A stretch of DNA of 64,000 bases, taken from the NCBI GenBank assembly GCA_002724315.1, contig PBOJ01000124.1:182696-246695 (forward strand), given 5' to 3'. This document shows, piece by piece, positions 45,475 through 54,820 of this stretch. A model generated the notes under the pieces. That model made no database searches and had not been told where the DNA came from. It saw only the letters and a program-made list of their open reading frames with translations. The stretch is from Planctomycetaceae bacterium. GTDB lineage: Bacteria > Planctomycetota > Planctomycetia > Planctomycetales > Planctomycetaceae. Position 1 is the first letter of the stretch; each line of letters opens with the position of its first letter. A program made the translations under genes and the position numbers.

Positions 45475-47921
45475 TCATCCTCGTATTCGCTCCAGTTGAC
45501 CAACTCGATTTCCGGAGCGATGAGCTCGGTGAATCCGGTTCGCTTGGAGGTTTTGACCCCGCGTCCGCCGCGGGAAGTGATGGTGTACTTGGTTTGGCCG
45601 AAGCTGATTACCTTGTCGTTGGTGTTACGTACCCGCAGAGCGTCACTGGGCCGCGAAAGTTGCCGCGCGCCGATCACTTCGTCGCCGGCGTCGAGCTTGA
45701 TGCCGCGGACTCCCTTGCCGGGCCCTGCCAGCACGGGCACGTCATCAATCGCAAAGTGCACCAGCCGTGCGTCTCGCGAGACAATGAACAGGGTCTTGCC
45801 GGTGGTGACCAGTTGGGCGAAGGCCACGCGGTCCCCGGAGTTGAGTCGGCAGTAGCGGCGGCCACTGCGGGTGGAAGGAGTCCGGAAGGCGCCAAAACTG
45901 TACCTGAGCACCTGTCCACCGGCGGTGACGATCAACAGGTAAGGTCCGGGGGTCGTCTCCCCGCGGACCGTGGCGTCCTGTGGCACGAACCTCGGATCCG
46001 TACCGATGGCGGTGATCACCTGGACGCCATCGCCGAGTTTGACGTGCTTGGAGAGTGGGTCTCCGTAACCGGATGAAACGGGCACGCCGTCGATCGGCAG
46101 GGTGTAGGCGGTGCCGTCGCTAGCCAGAATGACTGCCGAGTCGAGCGTGCTGCCGGGCACGACCGACAGCACGCTGTCTCCCTCGCGAACCCGTGTTGAC
46201 TCGATTTTTGTCAGGCGACTCACTCGCTTGATCCATCCATCGCGAGTGACCACCACATTGGTGTTTTCACGGACGATGTAAGTCTGGGCATCGAATTCGA
46301 CGATCTCGCTGATCGAACCCAGGGAGGTTTTCCGGTTGTCAGCGAACTCCGAGGCGACCTGCCTGAGTTCGTCCTTGACGACGCCCCAGACCTTCTTGGG
46401 AGAACGAAGCAGGGACTCGATCTGGTCCGCCTCGTTCCGCTTCTGTTCCAGTTCCTCGCGGATCTCGTTGATCTCCAGCTTGCTGATCCGGTAGAGCTGC
46501 AGCTCAAGAATCGCGTTGGTCTGGATCTCGTCGAGCGGAAAGGCCTTCATCAGCTTCTTGGCGGCGTCGGCCTTGCCGTTGCTGGAGCGGATCAGCTTCA
46601 GAGCCTTGTCGAGCCCGTCGAAGAGGATTTCGAAACCCTCGAGGATGTGGATGCGTTTGCGGAGTTGTTCGAGCTGAAACTCGAAACGTCGTCGGGTGGT
46701 GGCGTAGCGAAACTGGTTGAAGTGATTGAGCATCTCTCCGAGAGAAACCCGGCGCGGAGACAGCCCGTCGCCGTCGGGGACCAAAGCCGTGGCGTTGTAG
46801 GAGACGTTTTGTTCCAGGGGTGTGTGTTTGAACAAGTAGGCCATGACCGCCTCGGGGTCGGCGTCGGCCTTGGTCTCGAGCACGATCCGCAGGCCCGATT
46901 CGCTGGAGGTCTCGTCGACCAGATCGGTCAACTGGGGCAGCTTGCGGTCGGCGATCAGTTCTCCGATTTCTGCCTTCAGGGTGTCGGTGGCGACACCGTA
47001 GGGCACAGAGTGAATGATCAACCGGCCGGGAGAGTTCTTTCTTCGGCCCGATTCGGACTTCCATTCGCCTCGAACCTTGATCGAGCCCTTGCCGGTCTTG
47101 TAGGCAGTGCGTAGCGACTTCTTGTCGGAAACGATTCGGCCACCCAGCGGGAAGTCGGGACCCTTGATATAGGACATCAGCTTGCCGGGAGTCGCCTTGG
47201 GGTTGTCGACGAGATGCACGCACGCCTTGATCACTTCGCCGAGGTTGTGAGGCGGGATGCTGGTGGCCATTCCGACGGCGATGCCCTGCGTGCCGTTGAC
47301 CAGCAGGTTGGGGTACCTGGCCGGCAGTACGACCGGCTCGGCGCGGGTGGCATCGTAGTTGAGCCTGGTGTCGACGGTGCGAAAGCGGAGTTCGGACATC
47401 AGCTGTTCGGCGATCGCCGTCAGCCGGGCTTCCGTGTAACGGGCCGCTGCCGCTCCCATGCCCATCACCGAGCCGAAATTGCCCTGTCCATTGACCAGGG
47501 GATAGCGAAGCGTGAAGTCCTGGGCCATCCTCACCAGGGCCTCGTAGACAGCCGTTTCGCCGTGCGGGTGGTAGTTGCCGGTCGTGTCACCGCAGATCTT
47601 CATCGACTTCCGCGGCTTGGCCGTGGCCGTGAGATGCAGATCGTGGTGCATCGCGTAAAGGATGCGACGCTGGACCGGCTTGAGTCCGTCACGGACGTCG
47701 GGCAGGGCGCGCGATTGAATCACCGACAGGGCGTAGTTGAGGTAACGACGCCGGGTTTCCTGGCTGATCGAGACGTACTCGATCCGCGCATCTTCCGCTT
47801 CGTCACCTGTGCCCATTGCAGGTTCTGCGGTCATCGGCCGAGATCTGGTGCGACTCTTTGCGGCCTTCTTCGACCGCTTGTCACCGGATCGTCCGTTGCC
47901 CGTGGTCGGCTTGCGAGCCAA
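45471..47921 (-). CDS. parC: Type IIA topoisomerase subunit A (ParC/GyrA-like)
   Basis: 816 residues from TTG 47921, chosen because AAGGAG stands six bases upstream; ATG codons at 47954 and 48008 are alternatives without such a site. About 45 residues of Lys/Arg-rich N-terminus precede the core. Motifs: [36 protein letters not shown], and the DNA-linking tyrosine Y162 in [12 protein letters not shown]. The C-terminal half is a beta-propeller (repeated [19 protein letters not shown] blades). The last blade has SRGGRGVKT, similar to the GyrA box that lets gyrase wrap DNA, but at the end rather than in the first blade. First gene of the pair; parE follows with a four-base overlap. Confidence 0.92.
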   Translation of the reverse strand: MARKPTTGNGRSGDKRSKKAAKSRTRSRPMTAEPAMGTGDEAEDARIEYVSISQETRRRYLNYALSVIQSRALPDVRDGLKPVQRRILYAMHHDLHLTATAKPRKSMKICGDTTGNYHPHGETAVYEALVRMAQDFTLRYPLVNGQGNFGSVMGMGAAAARYTEARLTAIAEQLMSELRFRTVDTRLNYDATRAEPVVLPARYPNLLVNGTQGIAVGMATSIPPHNLGEVIKACVHLVDNPKATPGKLMSYIKGPDFPLGGRIVSDKKSLRTAYKTGKGSIKVRGEWKSESGRRKNSPGRLIIHSVPYGVATDTLKAEIGELIADRKLPQLTDLVDETSSESGLRIVLETKADADPEAVMAYLFKHTPLEQNVSYNATALVPDGDGLSPRRVSLGEMLNHFNQFRYATTRRRFEFQLEQLRKRIHILEGFEILFDGLDKALKLIRSSNGKADAAKKLMKAFPLDEIQTNAILELQLYRISKLEINEIREELEQKRNEADQIESLLRSPKKVWGVVKDELRQVASEFADNRKTSLGSISEIVEFDAQTYIVRENTNVVVTRDGWIKRVSRLTKIESTRVREGDSVLSVVPGSTLDSAVILASDGTAYTLPIDGVPVSSGYGDPLSKHVKLGDGVQVITAIGTDPRFVPQDATVRGETTPGPYLLIVTAGGQVLRYSFGAFRTPSTRSGRRYCRLNSGDRVAFAQLVTTGKTLFIVSRDARLVHFAIDDVPVLAGPGKGVRGIKLDAGDEVIGARQLSRPSDALRVRNTNDKVISFGQTKYTITSRGGRGVKTSKRTGFTELIAPEIELVNWSEYEDE

Positions 47922-48389
47922 TCGTGTCTCCTTCGTCCTTGAACCGAGCCACATTCGGCTCCGATTCTCTCTTCCCTGATTCCTCGTCGGAGATCCCGCT
48001 CCGGCCATCCTCCCCCGACCAGTGGCCCTCCCTGACCGCCGACGGCGGCTGATGGGAGTGGGGCGGAGTTAGATTGTAGGGATTGTACCGATTTTACAAG
48101 ACCAATCGATTGCAGCGGTTGCTCACATCGTAACACTCGGGCAGTTGGTGCGGACGATGCAAAATGTTTACACAAAACGACTTACGGCATGCCGGATGAA
48201 ACGTCGCAAAACAAACAGATCCGGTCATCCGATCAATCGTCATAGGCCGAAGCCAATTCCTGAGAACGGCCGGTCCTCCATGACGTCGAGGAGGTGTCGG
48301 CCCGAAGGTGTGTCAATCGGATGGGGGATCCACCCGAGTTCGATTCGCACAAACCAGCAACAGCAAGGCACGACCAGGGAGCCAAAGGT
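47922..48389. other. 468-base gap upstream of parC and the secreted-protein cluster
   Basis: No gene seen. The sequence is less GC-rich than its surroundings. On the minus strand TACAAT occurs twice in a short space (complement of 48074-48089), either of which could be a parC -10 box. Two 10-base palindromes are present: CAATCGATTG (48103-48112) and CGGCATGCCG (48185-48194). An A/T-rich run lies at 48160-48180. Confidence 0.55.
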
Positions 48390-49274
48390 ATGCCGGCCAA
48401 GACGAACTTCACCAGCAAGATCACCATGGGGGCCACGGCCGCAATCGTGGCAGTTGCCGCCGTCGTGCTCACCTCGATCGCGTACCCTTTGGCCCGGGCT
48501 GATCAACCGGCCCCGCGTCGGTCGCCAGTTGCGAGTTGGTGGCACAATCAGACCCGGAAGTATATGAATCGCCGCAGGGCGGCAGCCAAGCCGGCAACGG
48601 CTGCCCGACAGGCAGCACCGGCCAAAGTCCCCACCGTTGTCACACAGCCGAAGCCCGTCCCGAAAGTCGCTCAGGCTCCAATTCAAACGGCCAGGAAGAC
48701 GGACCCAGTTCCCACCGCCGTGGTTCGGCGGGCTCCAACTCCGGTTCCCACCCCCGTGGTTCGGAAGGCTCCAACTCCGGTTCCCGCCCCCGTGGTTCGG
48801 CAGGCCCCCGCTCCAACTCTTCCCAGGAAGGTGGTTCGCCGGGCTCCGCAACGCCTGGTCCGCCACGCCACCGCGACGGCCGCCCCCTCACCACGCATTC
48901 GCCAGATCGTGGCTCAGGCTCCCCGGATGCCGGCCAATCAACAGCCGGCAGCGGTTCCGACAAATGCCGGATTCGCACACCTGAGTGCCCCGCTCTATCC
49001 GTCTCCGGTCCAGAACATACCTCACCAGGTTGGTGGTGTTGTGATCACCAACCCGGCCTTGGCACCTCACGAGATGCTTTACGAGCACGAGTATCGAGCC
49101 CTGTATCCGCCGTTCTACTACCGCGTCAAAGGCTGGTGGGCCTGGACTCCGTTCGGTGTCGAGTCTCACGACAAGTGGGAGTTGATGGGGACCGAGGTTC
49201 GCGTTCGGTACAAGAGTCGGCCGAGCCTGCTGCAGAGGCTTGCCGACCCATTCATCGAACCGTTCATTGACTGA
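48390..49274 (+). CDS. Exported Pro/Val-rich repeat protein
   Basis: 294 residues. ATG 48390 with GGGAG upstream; signal peptide KITMGATAAIVAVAAVVLTS ending near ARA. A basic Ala/Pro-rich middle contains tandem 12-residue units of the form VVRRAPTPVPTP. The C-terminal about 100 residues are different and probably folded, rich in aromatics (YEHEYRALYPPFYYRVKGWW, WTPFGVESHDKWEL). This tail looks conserved among planctomycete exported proteins from memory, while the middle is a flexible spacer, perhaps one that crosses the wall or binds acidic polymers. First of three exported proteins in a row. Confidence 0.82.
   Translation: MPAKTNFTSKITMGATAAIVAVAAVVLTSIAYPLARADQPAPRRSPVASWWHNQTRKYMNRRRAAAKPATAARQAAPAKVPTVVTQPKPVPKVAQAPIQTARKTDPVPTAVVRRAPTPVPTPVVRKAPTPVPAPVVRQAPAPTLPRKVVRRAPQRLVRHATATAAPSPRIRQIVAQAPRMPANQQPAAVPTNAGFAHLSAPLYPSPVQNIPHQVGGVVITNPALAPHEMLYEHEYRALYPPFYYRVKGWWAWTPFGVESHDKWELMGTEVRVRYKSRPSLLQRLADPFIEPFID
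48720..48827 (+). repeat. 36-base tandem repeat in coding sequence
   Basis: Units start at 48720, 48756 and 48792 with GTGGTTCGG; about three copies, nearly identical in the first two. Each encodes 12 residues (VVR-x-APTPVP-xP). The exact 36-base period suggests recent unit duplication and possible length variation between strains. Confidence 0.85.
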
Positions 49275-49364
49275 GAAGGCGTTTTGCTTCCCGGAACAAC
49301 GCCTGACGAGATTCATGACCGATCGGACCACAAGGCCCGTTTCCTGCAAGATCGAGACCAGACC

Positions 49365-50039
49365 ATGAAGCCCAAACAATTCTGTATACGAGCGGCCGCG
49401 TGCCTGTTTCCTCTTTCTCTGATCCTGATGTGCGTTGTCACGCCGATTGTCGTGCCTGCCCAGGACGACCCGGCATCAAACACTGTTGCCGAACCGGCTG
49501 CTGAACCGGCTGCTGAACCGGCTGCTGAACCGGCTGATCAGCCAGGAGTGGTACGGATCTCTGACGTTGCCGAATTGCCGGCAGAAGCGGCCGAAGAAGT
49601 GCCGGATGGGTTTCCGGTGGAGTTGTACGAGACTCCGAAACTCACACCGGTGACCGACACCGGGTCAGCCATCGATTCAGGTATCGAGTTGGACTTCGAC
49701 GACGATGCCGGGCAGGTGACTTTGTCAGACGTGTGGCATGAGCATTCGGTGGAATTTCTGTCGCGGAATCGGGAGCAGAGCGAGGCTTTGGCCAACTGGA
49801 TGTTTGATCGCATGGGACTCTACACCCCGGCAGTTGTGCACACCGCTCCGGTCGGCAGTTACAACATGATCTACCCGGTCAATCCCGATTACGTGAACCC
49901 TCGCGACTTGCGGGTCTACGGTGCCCAGGGGGCGGGTGTGCCGATTGTGGTGCCTTTGGCTCCCACGGTGCGCTCGAGCTACAACTACAGCAGCGGGCTT
50001 CCCGCCAGTCGGCTGACTCCGATTTCCGTTCCTCGCTAA
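49365..50039 (+). CDS. Exported protein with Ala-Glu-Pro repeats
   Basis: 224 residues. Signal peptide (CLFPLSLILMCVVTPIVV, cleavage near PAQ) from ATG 49365. Four AEPA units follow the signal, then an acidic region (ISDVAELPAEAAEEVPDGF) and a C-terminal part rich in Tyr/Pro/Asn (YNMIYPVNPDYVNPRDLRVY). No membrane anchor after the signal. It lies 90 bases after the previous secreted-protein gene and 83 before the next, and all three share aromatic-rich ends, so they may work together at the cell surface. Function unknown. Confidence 0.8.
   Translation: MKPKQFCIRAAACLFPLSLILMCVVTPIVVPAQDDPASNTVAEPAAEPAAEPAAEPADQPGVVRISDVAELPAEAAEEVPDGFPVELYETPKLTPVTDTGSAIDSGIELDFDDDAGQVTLSDVWHEHSVEFLSRNREQSEALANWMFDRMGLYTPAVVHTAPVGSYNMIYPVNPDYVNPRDLRVYGAQGAGVPIVVPLAPTVRSSYNYSSGLPASRLTPISVPR
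49491..49538 (+). repeat. 12-base tandem repeat in coding sequence
   Basis: GAACCGGCTGCT three times, then GAACCGGCTGAT. Encodes Glu-Pro-Ala-Ala units just after the signal peptide of the exported protein. Identical copies suggest slippage. Confidence 0.9.
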
Positions 50040-50122
50040 CGGGGGCCGTGGTGTTTTGATCGGGGCGGGCCAGCCCCGGATTCCGCCCGTCTCTCCAAGC
50101 CAGATTCTCAAAGGCAAATCCG

Positions 50123-50638
50123 ATGCGACGATCGATTCCAATTGTGACAGCATGTGCATGTGGTCTTCTTCTGGTTTCCGGAGTGGGATTGCGTGGTGAT
50201 GAGCCTACTCCCGAAGTGACCCCGGTGACCGAAACGGTCGAGGTGACCAGTTTGGAGATCTTTGAAGACTCCGGATACGCGAGGATCTCTCGCCGCGACT
50301 GGACGGCTCCGAAGAGCACATACCTGCAGCGATCGCCGGTGATCTTTCCCAGGATGTACCCGGAGACGTTTTACGGTCAGCATCGCCCGAAGTCCGCGGG
50401 GCCTGTCCGTCGCTACTCGATCATTCCCCTTCCGACGGATACCAGTCAGCAGGGGGTCTACTACATGCACGTCCCCAGTTGGCAATCTCGTGCGGGCATG
50501 CTCCCGCCGATTCCTCGACCATCACGTTGGCACAACCGTGCGGCTCCCCCGTCGGCTCGAAACGGTGGGCCTGCGATCGAGACGCCGGCGGCTCCCAACA
50601 CCCAGGCCCAGCAGTTGAACCCGGCCACTTTTCGCTAG
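50123..50638 (+). CDS. Exported small protein, unknown family
   Basis: 171 residues. Signal peptide MRRSIPIVTACACGLLLVSG with cleavage near LRG; an internal cysteine in the signal is not in a clear lipobox. The mature part is Pro/Arg/Tyr-rich (SPVIFPRMYPETFYGQHRP, QQGVYYMHVPSWQSRAG) with a disordered tail. Third of three adjacent exported proteins on this strand and convergent with the TPR gene that follows. Nothing catalytic is seen. Confidence 0.75.
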   Translation: MRRSIPIVTACACGLLLVSGVGLRGDEPTPEVTPVTETVEVTSLEIFEDSGYARISRRDWTAPKSTYLQRSPVIFPRMYPETFYGQHRPKSAGPVRRYSIIPLPTDTSQQGVYYMHVPSWQSRAGMLPPIPRPSRWHNRAAPPSARNGGPAIETPAAPNTQAQQLNPATFR

Positions 50639-50681
50639 CAAGCTGGGGGCAGTTGCCGGCTGGTCGGGCCGTTGCCGGAAT

Positions 50682-53204
50682 TCACATTCCCGACCGGTCG
50701 TTTATTGGCCTCAATGAAATCGCGAGGCGTTTGAGGTCGGCTCTCACTGCAGCTGTGCCCTTTTCGGGGTACAGCAGCCGGGTGACTGAGAGGAGTTGAC
50801 GGCATTGGGAAACCTGTCCGGCCTGTTTCAGCGCCCGCAGTGTTCCCAGCCGGACGGTCATCCAGTTGTCCGAACCTGGTGGCAGCAGCCGTTCGGCAGC
50901 CCGCCAGTCGGTGATTGCGGCTTGCGTTTGGGAGGCGGTTCCGATTGCCAATCGGACCTCGGCCAGCCGGGTTCTCGGCTTCCAGTTCCTGGGTGCGGCT
51001 TTGACGAGACGTTCGTAGACCGCGACGGCACGGAGCGGGAATCCGGCGGCCACAAAGGCCTGGGCCAGGCAGCGGTCGAGGCGTTGGCGGTTGGCAGGAC
51101 CGAGCGTGTTTCGCTGCTGATCCAGGCTTTCGGCTGCCTGCAGTTGCAGCGCTCCCAGGCGTCGTCGGTCGGACGCTCTTGTTGTGGTGGCGACCTGGTC
51201 GAGTCCATCGAGGAGTGCGAGCAGGTCGTCGGGACGGCCGGCGAAAGACGCCACCAGTTTGCGGGCCTCGTCGAGTCGTCCCTGTCCGGCCAGCGAGAGA
51301 ACCCGGAGTTGTCGGGTGGTGTCGCGGATGGCGACCGCAACAGCATCGGGCTTTTGGCCGGGAGCCGAGATGACCGACGGCCCCCGAGCCAGGATCGCTT
51401 CCAGCAGCTGGTCGATCTGGCGGTAGTCCGGTTGAACTCGCTTCAAGCCGAGTCGGGCAAGGCTGACCACCACGGTGGCCTCGTCGGTGGTCCAGCCACG
51501 GGGGGGAGCAGGCAGTTTCATGACGAGTGACTCGACGGTGCGTATGGCCAGGTCGAGTTTCTCGCGTCGTGCCGGATCGTTGGGATCCATATCCTCGAGT
51601 TCGGTTTCAAAGCTGGCGGCAATCCGCCGTCGCGCGGTGGCCGCTCGCTGATGGCCAGGGGGGATCGCCAGCCACAGTTCCCTCGCCAATTTGTGGTGTT
51701 GCCGGTCGTTTTCCAGCGACGCCAGCAGCCACGTGGCTTCGGCAGTTGTCGCGTGCTTCGGGAACCGGCTGCGGTGTTCGACAAGTGCCTCGCGGTACGC
51801 CTGTTGTCGGGCGGGCGTACCCTGCTGGCGTTGGATCTGGCCCAGGCACCAGGCCCACAGCAGGTGTGCCGAAGGGGCGCGGGGGTGAACGGGTTTTTGC
51901 CTGGCCACGTCCTGGAATGACCGTGATGCCAGCTCGAACTGTCCGCTGCGGACCAGCACCGAGCCACGGGTGAATGCGAGTTCTCCAGCGAGTTCGGGCT
52001 GGCCATTGGTTCGTGCCGTCTGGATGACCTCGGCAAACGCCGTGAGTGCCTCGTCGGTTCGGCCGGCCTGGAAAAGTGAGACCGCGCGATGACGGCCTCG
52101 AGCCAGCTTGGATCCGAATCTCCTGATCGACAGCACCAGGTCGGCATCCTGCCGGGACCGGGTTCTCCAGTAGGCGTCCGGAACACTGCTGGCCCGTTCC
52201 GATTCCCGTTGCCAGCGTTCCCAGATCGCATCGGCGGATCCGGGAGATTTCCCGGCGGCGGCCTGTTGCCAAAGTCGACCCAGGGACCGCTGGGCCAGGA
52301 AGAGCAGTTCGTCGGACGGGGGAGACATGTGCCCCAGCCGCCTCTCGATCAGTGTCCGTGCTGCGGTTATCCGGCCGTCATCCAGTTCGATCCAGGTGCG
52401 TTCGGACAACAGCCCGTCGTCGCCTTCGAAGCCCGCGGCGTCCAGGATCCGGCGGGCGACGGCGAAGTCCATCTGTCTCCGGGCGACCTGTGCTCTGAGT
52501 CGCGTCCTCGCGATCCTCAAGCGGTTGCCGAGAGCCGTCGGTGACATCTTCTTGAGAGTCTGTTCGGCGGCGAGCAGGTCGGCAGCACGATCAGGTGTGC
52601 CGGGAGACATCATCCGGGCACGATCGAGGTGAGCCTGGGCGAGCCGCCAACGGGAAGTGGCCAACAGTTGACGCCGTTGGCTGTCGGATAACGGTCCGGG
52701 GTTTTCGAGTTTTCGTTGAAGCGGCTTGAGCCGGTCGATACCGCCCTGAAGCGTCTCCAGCGCCTCGGCACGCCGTCGCCTGTCCAGTGGAGCCAGGTCG
52801 GCCAGCCTGGCCAGGTAACCGCCTCGAGCCAACGGGATCAACCCGGCCTGGATCCCGATCCGAAAGGACTCCGGATGGTCGGGGTGTCGGGTGCTGAATT
52901 GGTCGAGCACCTTGCGGGCCCGGTCCCAGAGATCCTGTTGTTGGGTGCCCCCGGTGGCCTGGGCGTGTTCGACCAGGGTTCGGGAAAATTGCAGGGTCGT
53001 GTCGAGCCTGGTCGAGGGCGACAGGTCGTTTCGGGCGAGCTCCGCCAGGCAGACGCTTTCGGCCAGGCTGAACAGGCCACGCTGTCTGAGGCCTTCGAAG
53101 TAGCGGTCGTTACGCGAAAGCTCATCGTCGGCGTCGGTCGTTGGCGACCACGTGCCGAGCAGGAGAGATGCGGTGAGAGCAAGAGTGATTCGCTGGCACG
53201 TCAT
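50682..53204 (-). CDS. Large exported TPR protein
   Basis: 840 residues. ATG 53204 gives the signal peptide RITLALTASLLLGTWS, cleaved near TDA. The remainder is helical TPR-like repeat sequence: RYFEGLRQRGLFSLAESVCLA, AVSLFQAGRTDEALTAFAEVI, VYERLVKAAPRNWKPRTRLA. Its first lines resemble the start of the large TPR protein at 22126 (DALRQRGYFEYAQLYLDGL), so the two are probably distant paralogues, but this one lacks the C-terminal helix and basic tail. It lies 66 bases after the ECF sigma gene on the same strand and could be the target or effector of that locus. Confidence 0.82.
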   Translation of the reverse strand: MTCQRITLALTASLLLGTWSPTTDADDELSRNDRYFEGLRQRGLFSLAESVCLAELARNDLSPSTRLDTTLQFSRTLVEHAQATGGTQQQDLWDRARKVLDQFSTRHPDHPESFRIGIQAGLIPLARGGYLARLADLAPLDRRRRAEALETLQGGIDRLKPLQRKLENPGPLSDSQRRQLLATSRWRLAQAHLDRARMMSPGTPDRAADLLAAEQTLKKMSPTALGNRLRIARTRLRAQVARRQMDFAVARRILDAAGFEGDDGLLSERTWIELDDGRITAARTLIERRLGHMSPPSDELLFLAQRSLGRLWQQAAAGKSPGSADAIWERWQRESERASSVPDAYWRTRSRQDADLVLSIRRFGSKLARGRHRAVSLFQAGRTDEALTAFAEVIQTARTNGQPELAGELAFTRGSVLVRSGQFELASRSFQDVARQKPVHPRAPSAHLLWAWCLGQIQRQQGTPARQQAYREALVEHRSRFPKHATTAEATWLLASLENDRQHHKLARELWLAIPPGHQRAATARRRIAASFETELEDMDPNDPARREKLDLAIRTVESLVMKLPAPPRGWTTDEATVVVSLARLGLKRVQPDYRQIDQLLEAILARGPSVISAPGQKPDAVAVAIRDTTRQLRVLSLAGQGRLDEARKLVASFAGRPDDLLALLDGLDQVATTTRASDRRRLGALQLQAAESLDQQRNTLGPANRQRLDRCLAQAFVAAGFPLRAVAVYERLVKAAPRNWKPRTRLAEVRLAIGTASQTQAAITDWRAAERLLPPGSDNWMTVRLGTLRALKQAGQVSQCRQLLSVTRLLYPEKGTAAVRADLKRLAISLRPINDRSGM

Positions 53205-53270
53205 GGGCACGACTTGCCGGTGACCTTAGGTCAATCGGGGCAGTGTCGGCAAGACCTCTGGAACATCCTC

Positions 53271-53963
53271 TCAATCCTCCACGGATGAGTCGTCGAGTCC
53301 GAAATCGATCAGGTCGATACCTCCTGAGTTCGACCGCTCGGCGGACTCCTTGAGCTTCCTGAGCACAAACGACTTGTGATTGGCCACCGCCTGTTCGCTG
53401 ATCCCCAGGCGGACGGCAACATCCTTGTTCTTCGATCCGAGGACCAGCAGGAGTTCGATGCATTCGAGACGTTCCAACTGTCCCTCGGCCAGCCACTGCT
53501 TGATCAACTCGCCCAGCACGTCACCGAGCATCTCAGCTTCAGCGTCCCGCCCCTCGCGGCTCCGCATCAGGCTCGAAGCGGCCCGGGCCCGGCCGGGTGG
53601 CTCCATCCCGGTTCCGCTTTCGCCGGGAGGCTGCAGCGGCAGGGCCGGACGACGTCCCTGCCGCCTGAGCACGTCGGTCAGCTTGTGGGATGCGATCGTG
53701 AACAGCCAGCTTTCCAGGCGGGTCCGCTTCGAATCGTAGTTGGGCAGGCCGGTCAGGAATCCCAGGAACGTTTCCTGCACGACGTCTTCGCTGGTCGTAC
53801 GGTTGCCGATCCGGCTCTGAACGAACGCCGTCAGACGGCCCTCGAAGCGGCCGATCAGCTCCTCCCAGGCTTCGGGCTCGCCGTCGCGAACACGGGAGAC
53901 CAGCAGTTGGTCGGTGGCTTCAATCATGTGGGGATTATGAGCGGTTGTGGCCGCCGAGGCCAT
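53271..53963 (-). CDS. ECF-type RNA polymerase sigma factor
   Basis: 230 residues. Start 53963 (MASAATTAHNPHM) has GGGGA five bases upstream; ATG 53927 has no binding site. Sigma region 2: WEELIGRFEGRLTAFVQSRI and EDVVQETFLGFLTGLPNYD; region 4: LERLECIELLLVLGSKNKDV and ISEQAVANHKSFVLRKLK. A 25-residue acidic C-terminal tail follows region 4, and the linker between the two regions is long and Pro/Gly-rich. By family it redirects RNA polymerase to a special promoter set. No classic anti-sigma factor is beside it; instead an FHA protein, a kinase and a membrane protein precede it in the same run, so control by phosphorylation is likely. Planctomycete ECF groups linked to Ser/Thr kinases have been described. 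Confidence 0.9.
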   Translation of the reverse strand: MASAATTAHNPHMIEATDQLLVSRVRDGEPEAWEELIGRFEGRLTAFVQSRIGNRTTSEDVVQETFLGFLTGLPNYDSKRTRLESWLFTIASHKLTDVLRRQGRRPALPLQPPGESGTGMEPPGRARAASSLMRSREGRDAEAEMLGDVLGELIKQWLAEGQLERLECIELLLVLGSKNKDVAVRLGISEQAVANHKSFVLRKLKESAERSNSGGIDLIDFGLDDSSVED

Positions 53964-53977
53964 GCTCGGTCCCCGGC

Positions 53978-54820
53978 TCAGGATGAGATGACTGTCGAGG
54001 CGGCCAGTCCCGCGGCAGTTATTGCCGAAATGGCGGCCAGTTGCAGTTTTCCACGGTGTGCGCCGTTGGAGGCAAAGTCGAGTCGGAGATAGAGATGGGT
54101 GATGATCACCAGCAGACACAGCAGGCCGGCGATTGTTCCCACGTTGATGAGACGGTCGACGCCGATACCTCGCTTCCAGTGATCCAGGGCCAAGCCGCGA
54201 GTCTTCTCGGAAATCTCCAGCTGGACGACGCAGTAGTGCATGTTGCTGGACGGAGCGAGAGTGCTGAGATTGTGGGGTTGCGTGGTTTGGGTCTGGCCGA
54301 CAATCGCCGATTGTTCGACCACATCGGTCGGCAGGTCCCAGTTGAGAGATTTCCCGTAGCGTCGAGCGACTTCGACCTTGAGCCTCTTGGCAGCGCGCTC
54401 CAGGGCATCCTGGCGGGCCTCTCCGGCACTCGACCACGGACCGCTGGCGATCGGTGTCAGCACCACGGGGAGATCCGCGTCGTCGTGTTTGATCACTGAC
54501 GTCGTTGTCCAGGGTTGTCCCTCGACGGTCCAGTGCGGCGTGTCGATCTGGGTGCGGAGGGTGTTGGCCGCCACCGGTTCTTCGGTGTTCAGTTCCGGAC
54601 TCACCCGGATGCCGACTGCAGCGACGATTGCCAGGGCCGGAGCGACCCAGGCAACCGAGAGGGCCTTACGCGCGATCGATTTCAGGTCGTTGTTCCCGCG
54701 TCGGCCGGCCCAGGCGACGCGGATCGCGATCACGATGGCCAGGGCGATCAGGCCACCGACCAGAATCGGGTTGTGGTCATCGCCAGAGGCGATTGACCGG
54801 GCAAGGAACAAGCTACCCAT
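53978..54820 (-). CDS. Four-helix membrane protein of the kinase-sigma locus
   Basis: 280 residues. Hydrophobic helices at about 18-36 (ILVGGLIALAIVIAIRVAW), 52-72 (LSVAWVAPALAIVAAVGIRV), 226-247 (VGTIAGLLCLLVIITHLYL) and 256-278. Between helices two and three is a soluble domain of about 150 residues (VVLTPIASGPWSSAGEARQD, MHYCVVQLEISEKTRGLALD) which should face outward if the N-terminus is outside or inward otherwise. ATG 54820 lies inside the last codons of the kinase gene (8-base overlap) and the sigma gene starts 14 bases after its end. No family recognised; a sensor or anti-sigma-like role is an inference from position only. Confidence 0.8.
   Translation of the reverse strand: MGSLFLARSIASGDDHNPILVGGLIALAIVIAIRVAWAGRRGNNDLKSIARKALSVAWVAPALAIVAAVGIRVSPELNTEEPVAANTLRTQIDTPHWTVEGQPWTTTSVIKHDDADLPVVLTPIASGPWSSAGEARQDALERAAKRLKVEVARRYGKSLNWDLPTDVVEQSAIVGQTQTTQPHNLSTLAPSSNMHYCVVQLEISEKTRGLALDHWKRGIGVDRLINVGTIAGLLCLLVIITHLYLRLDFASNGAHRGKLQLAAISAITAAGLAASTVISS

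Noticed and set aside
50662..50695. Inverted repeat GGTCGGG/CCCGACC between convergent genes
   Set aside because: Seven base pairs with a 20-base loop, partly inside the end of the TPR gene; too weak to call a terminator.
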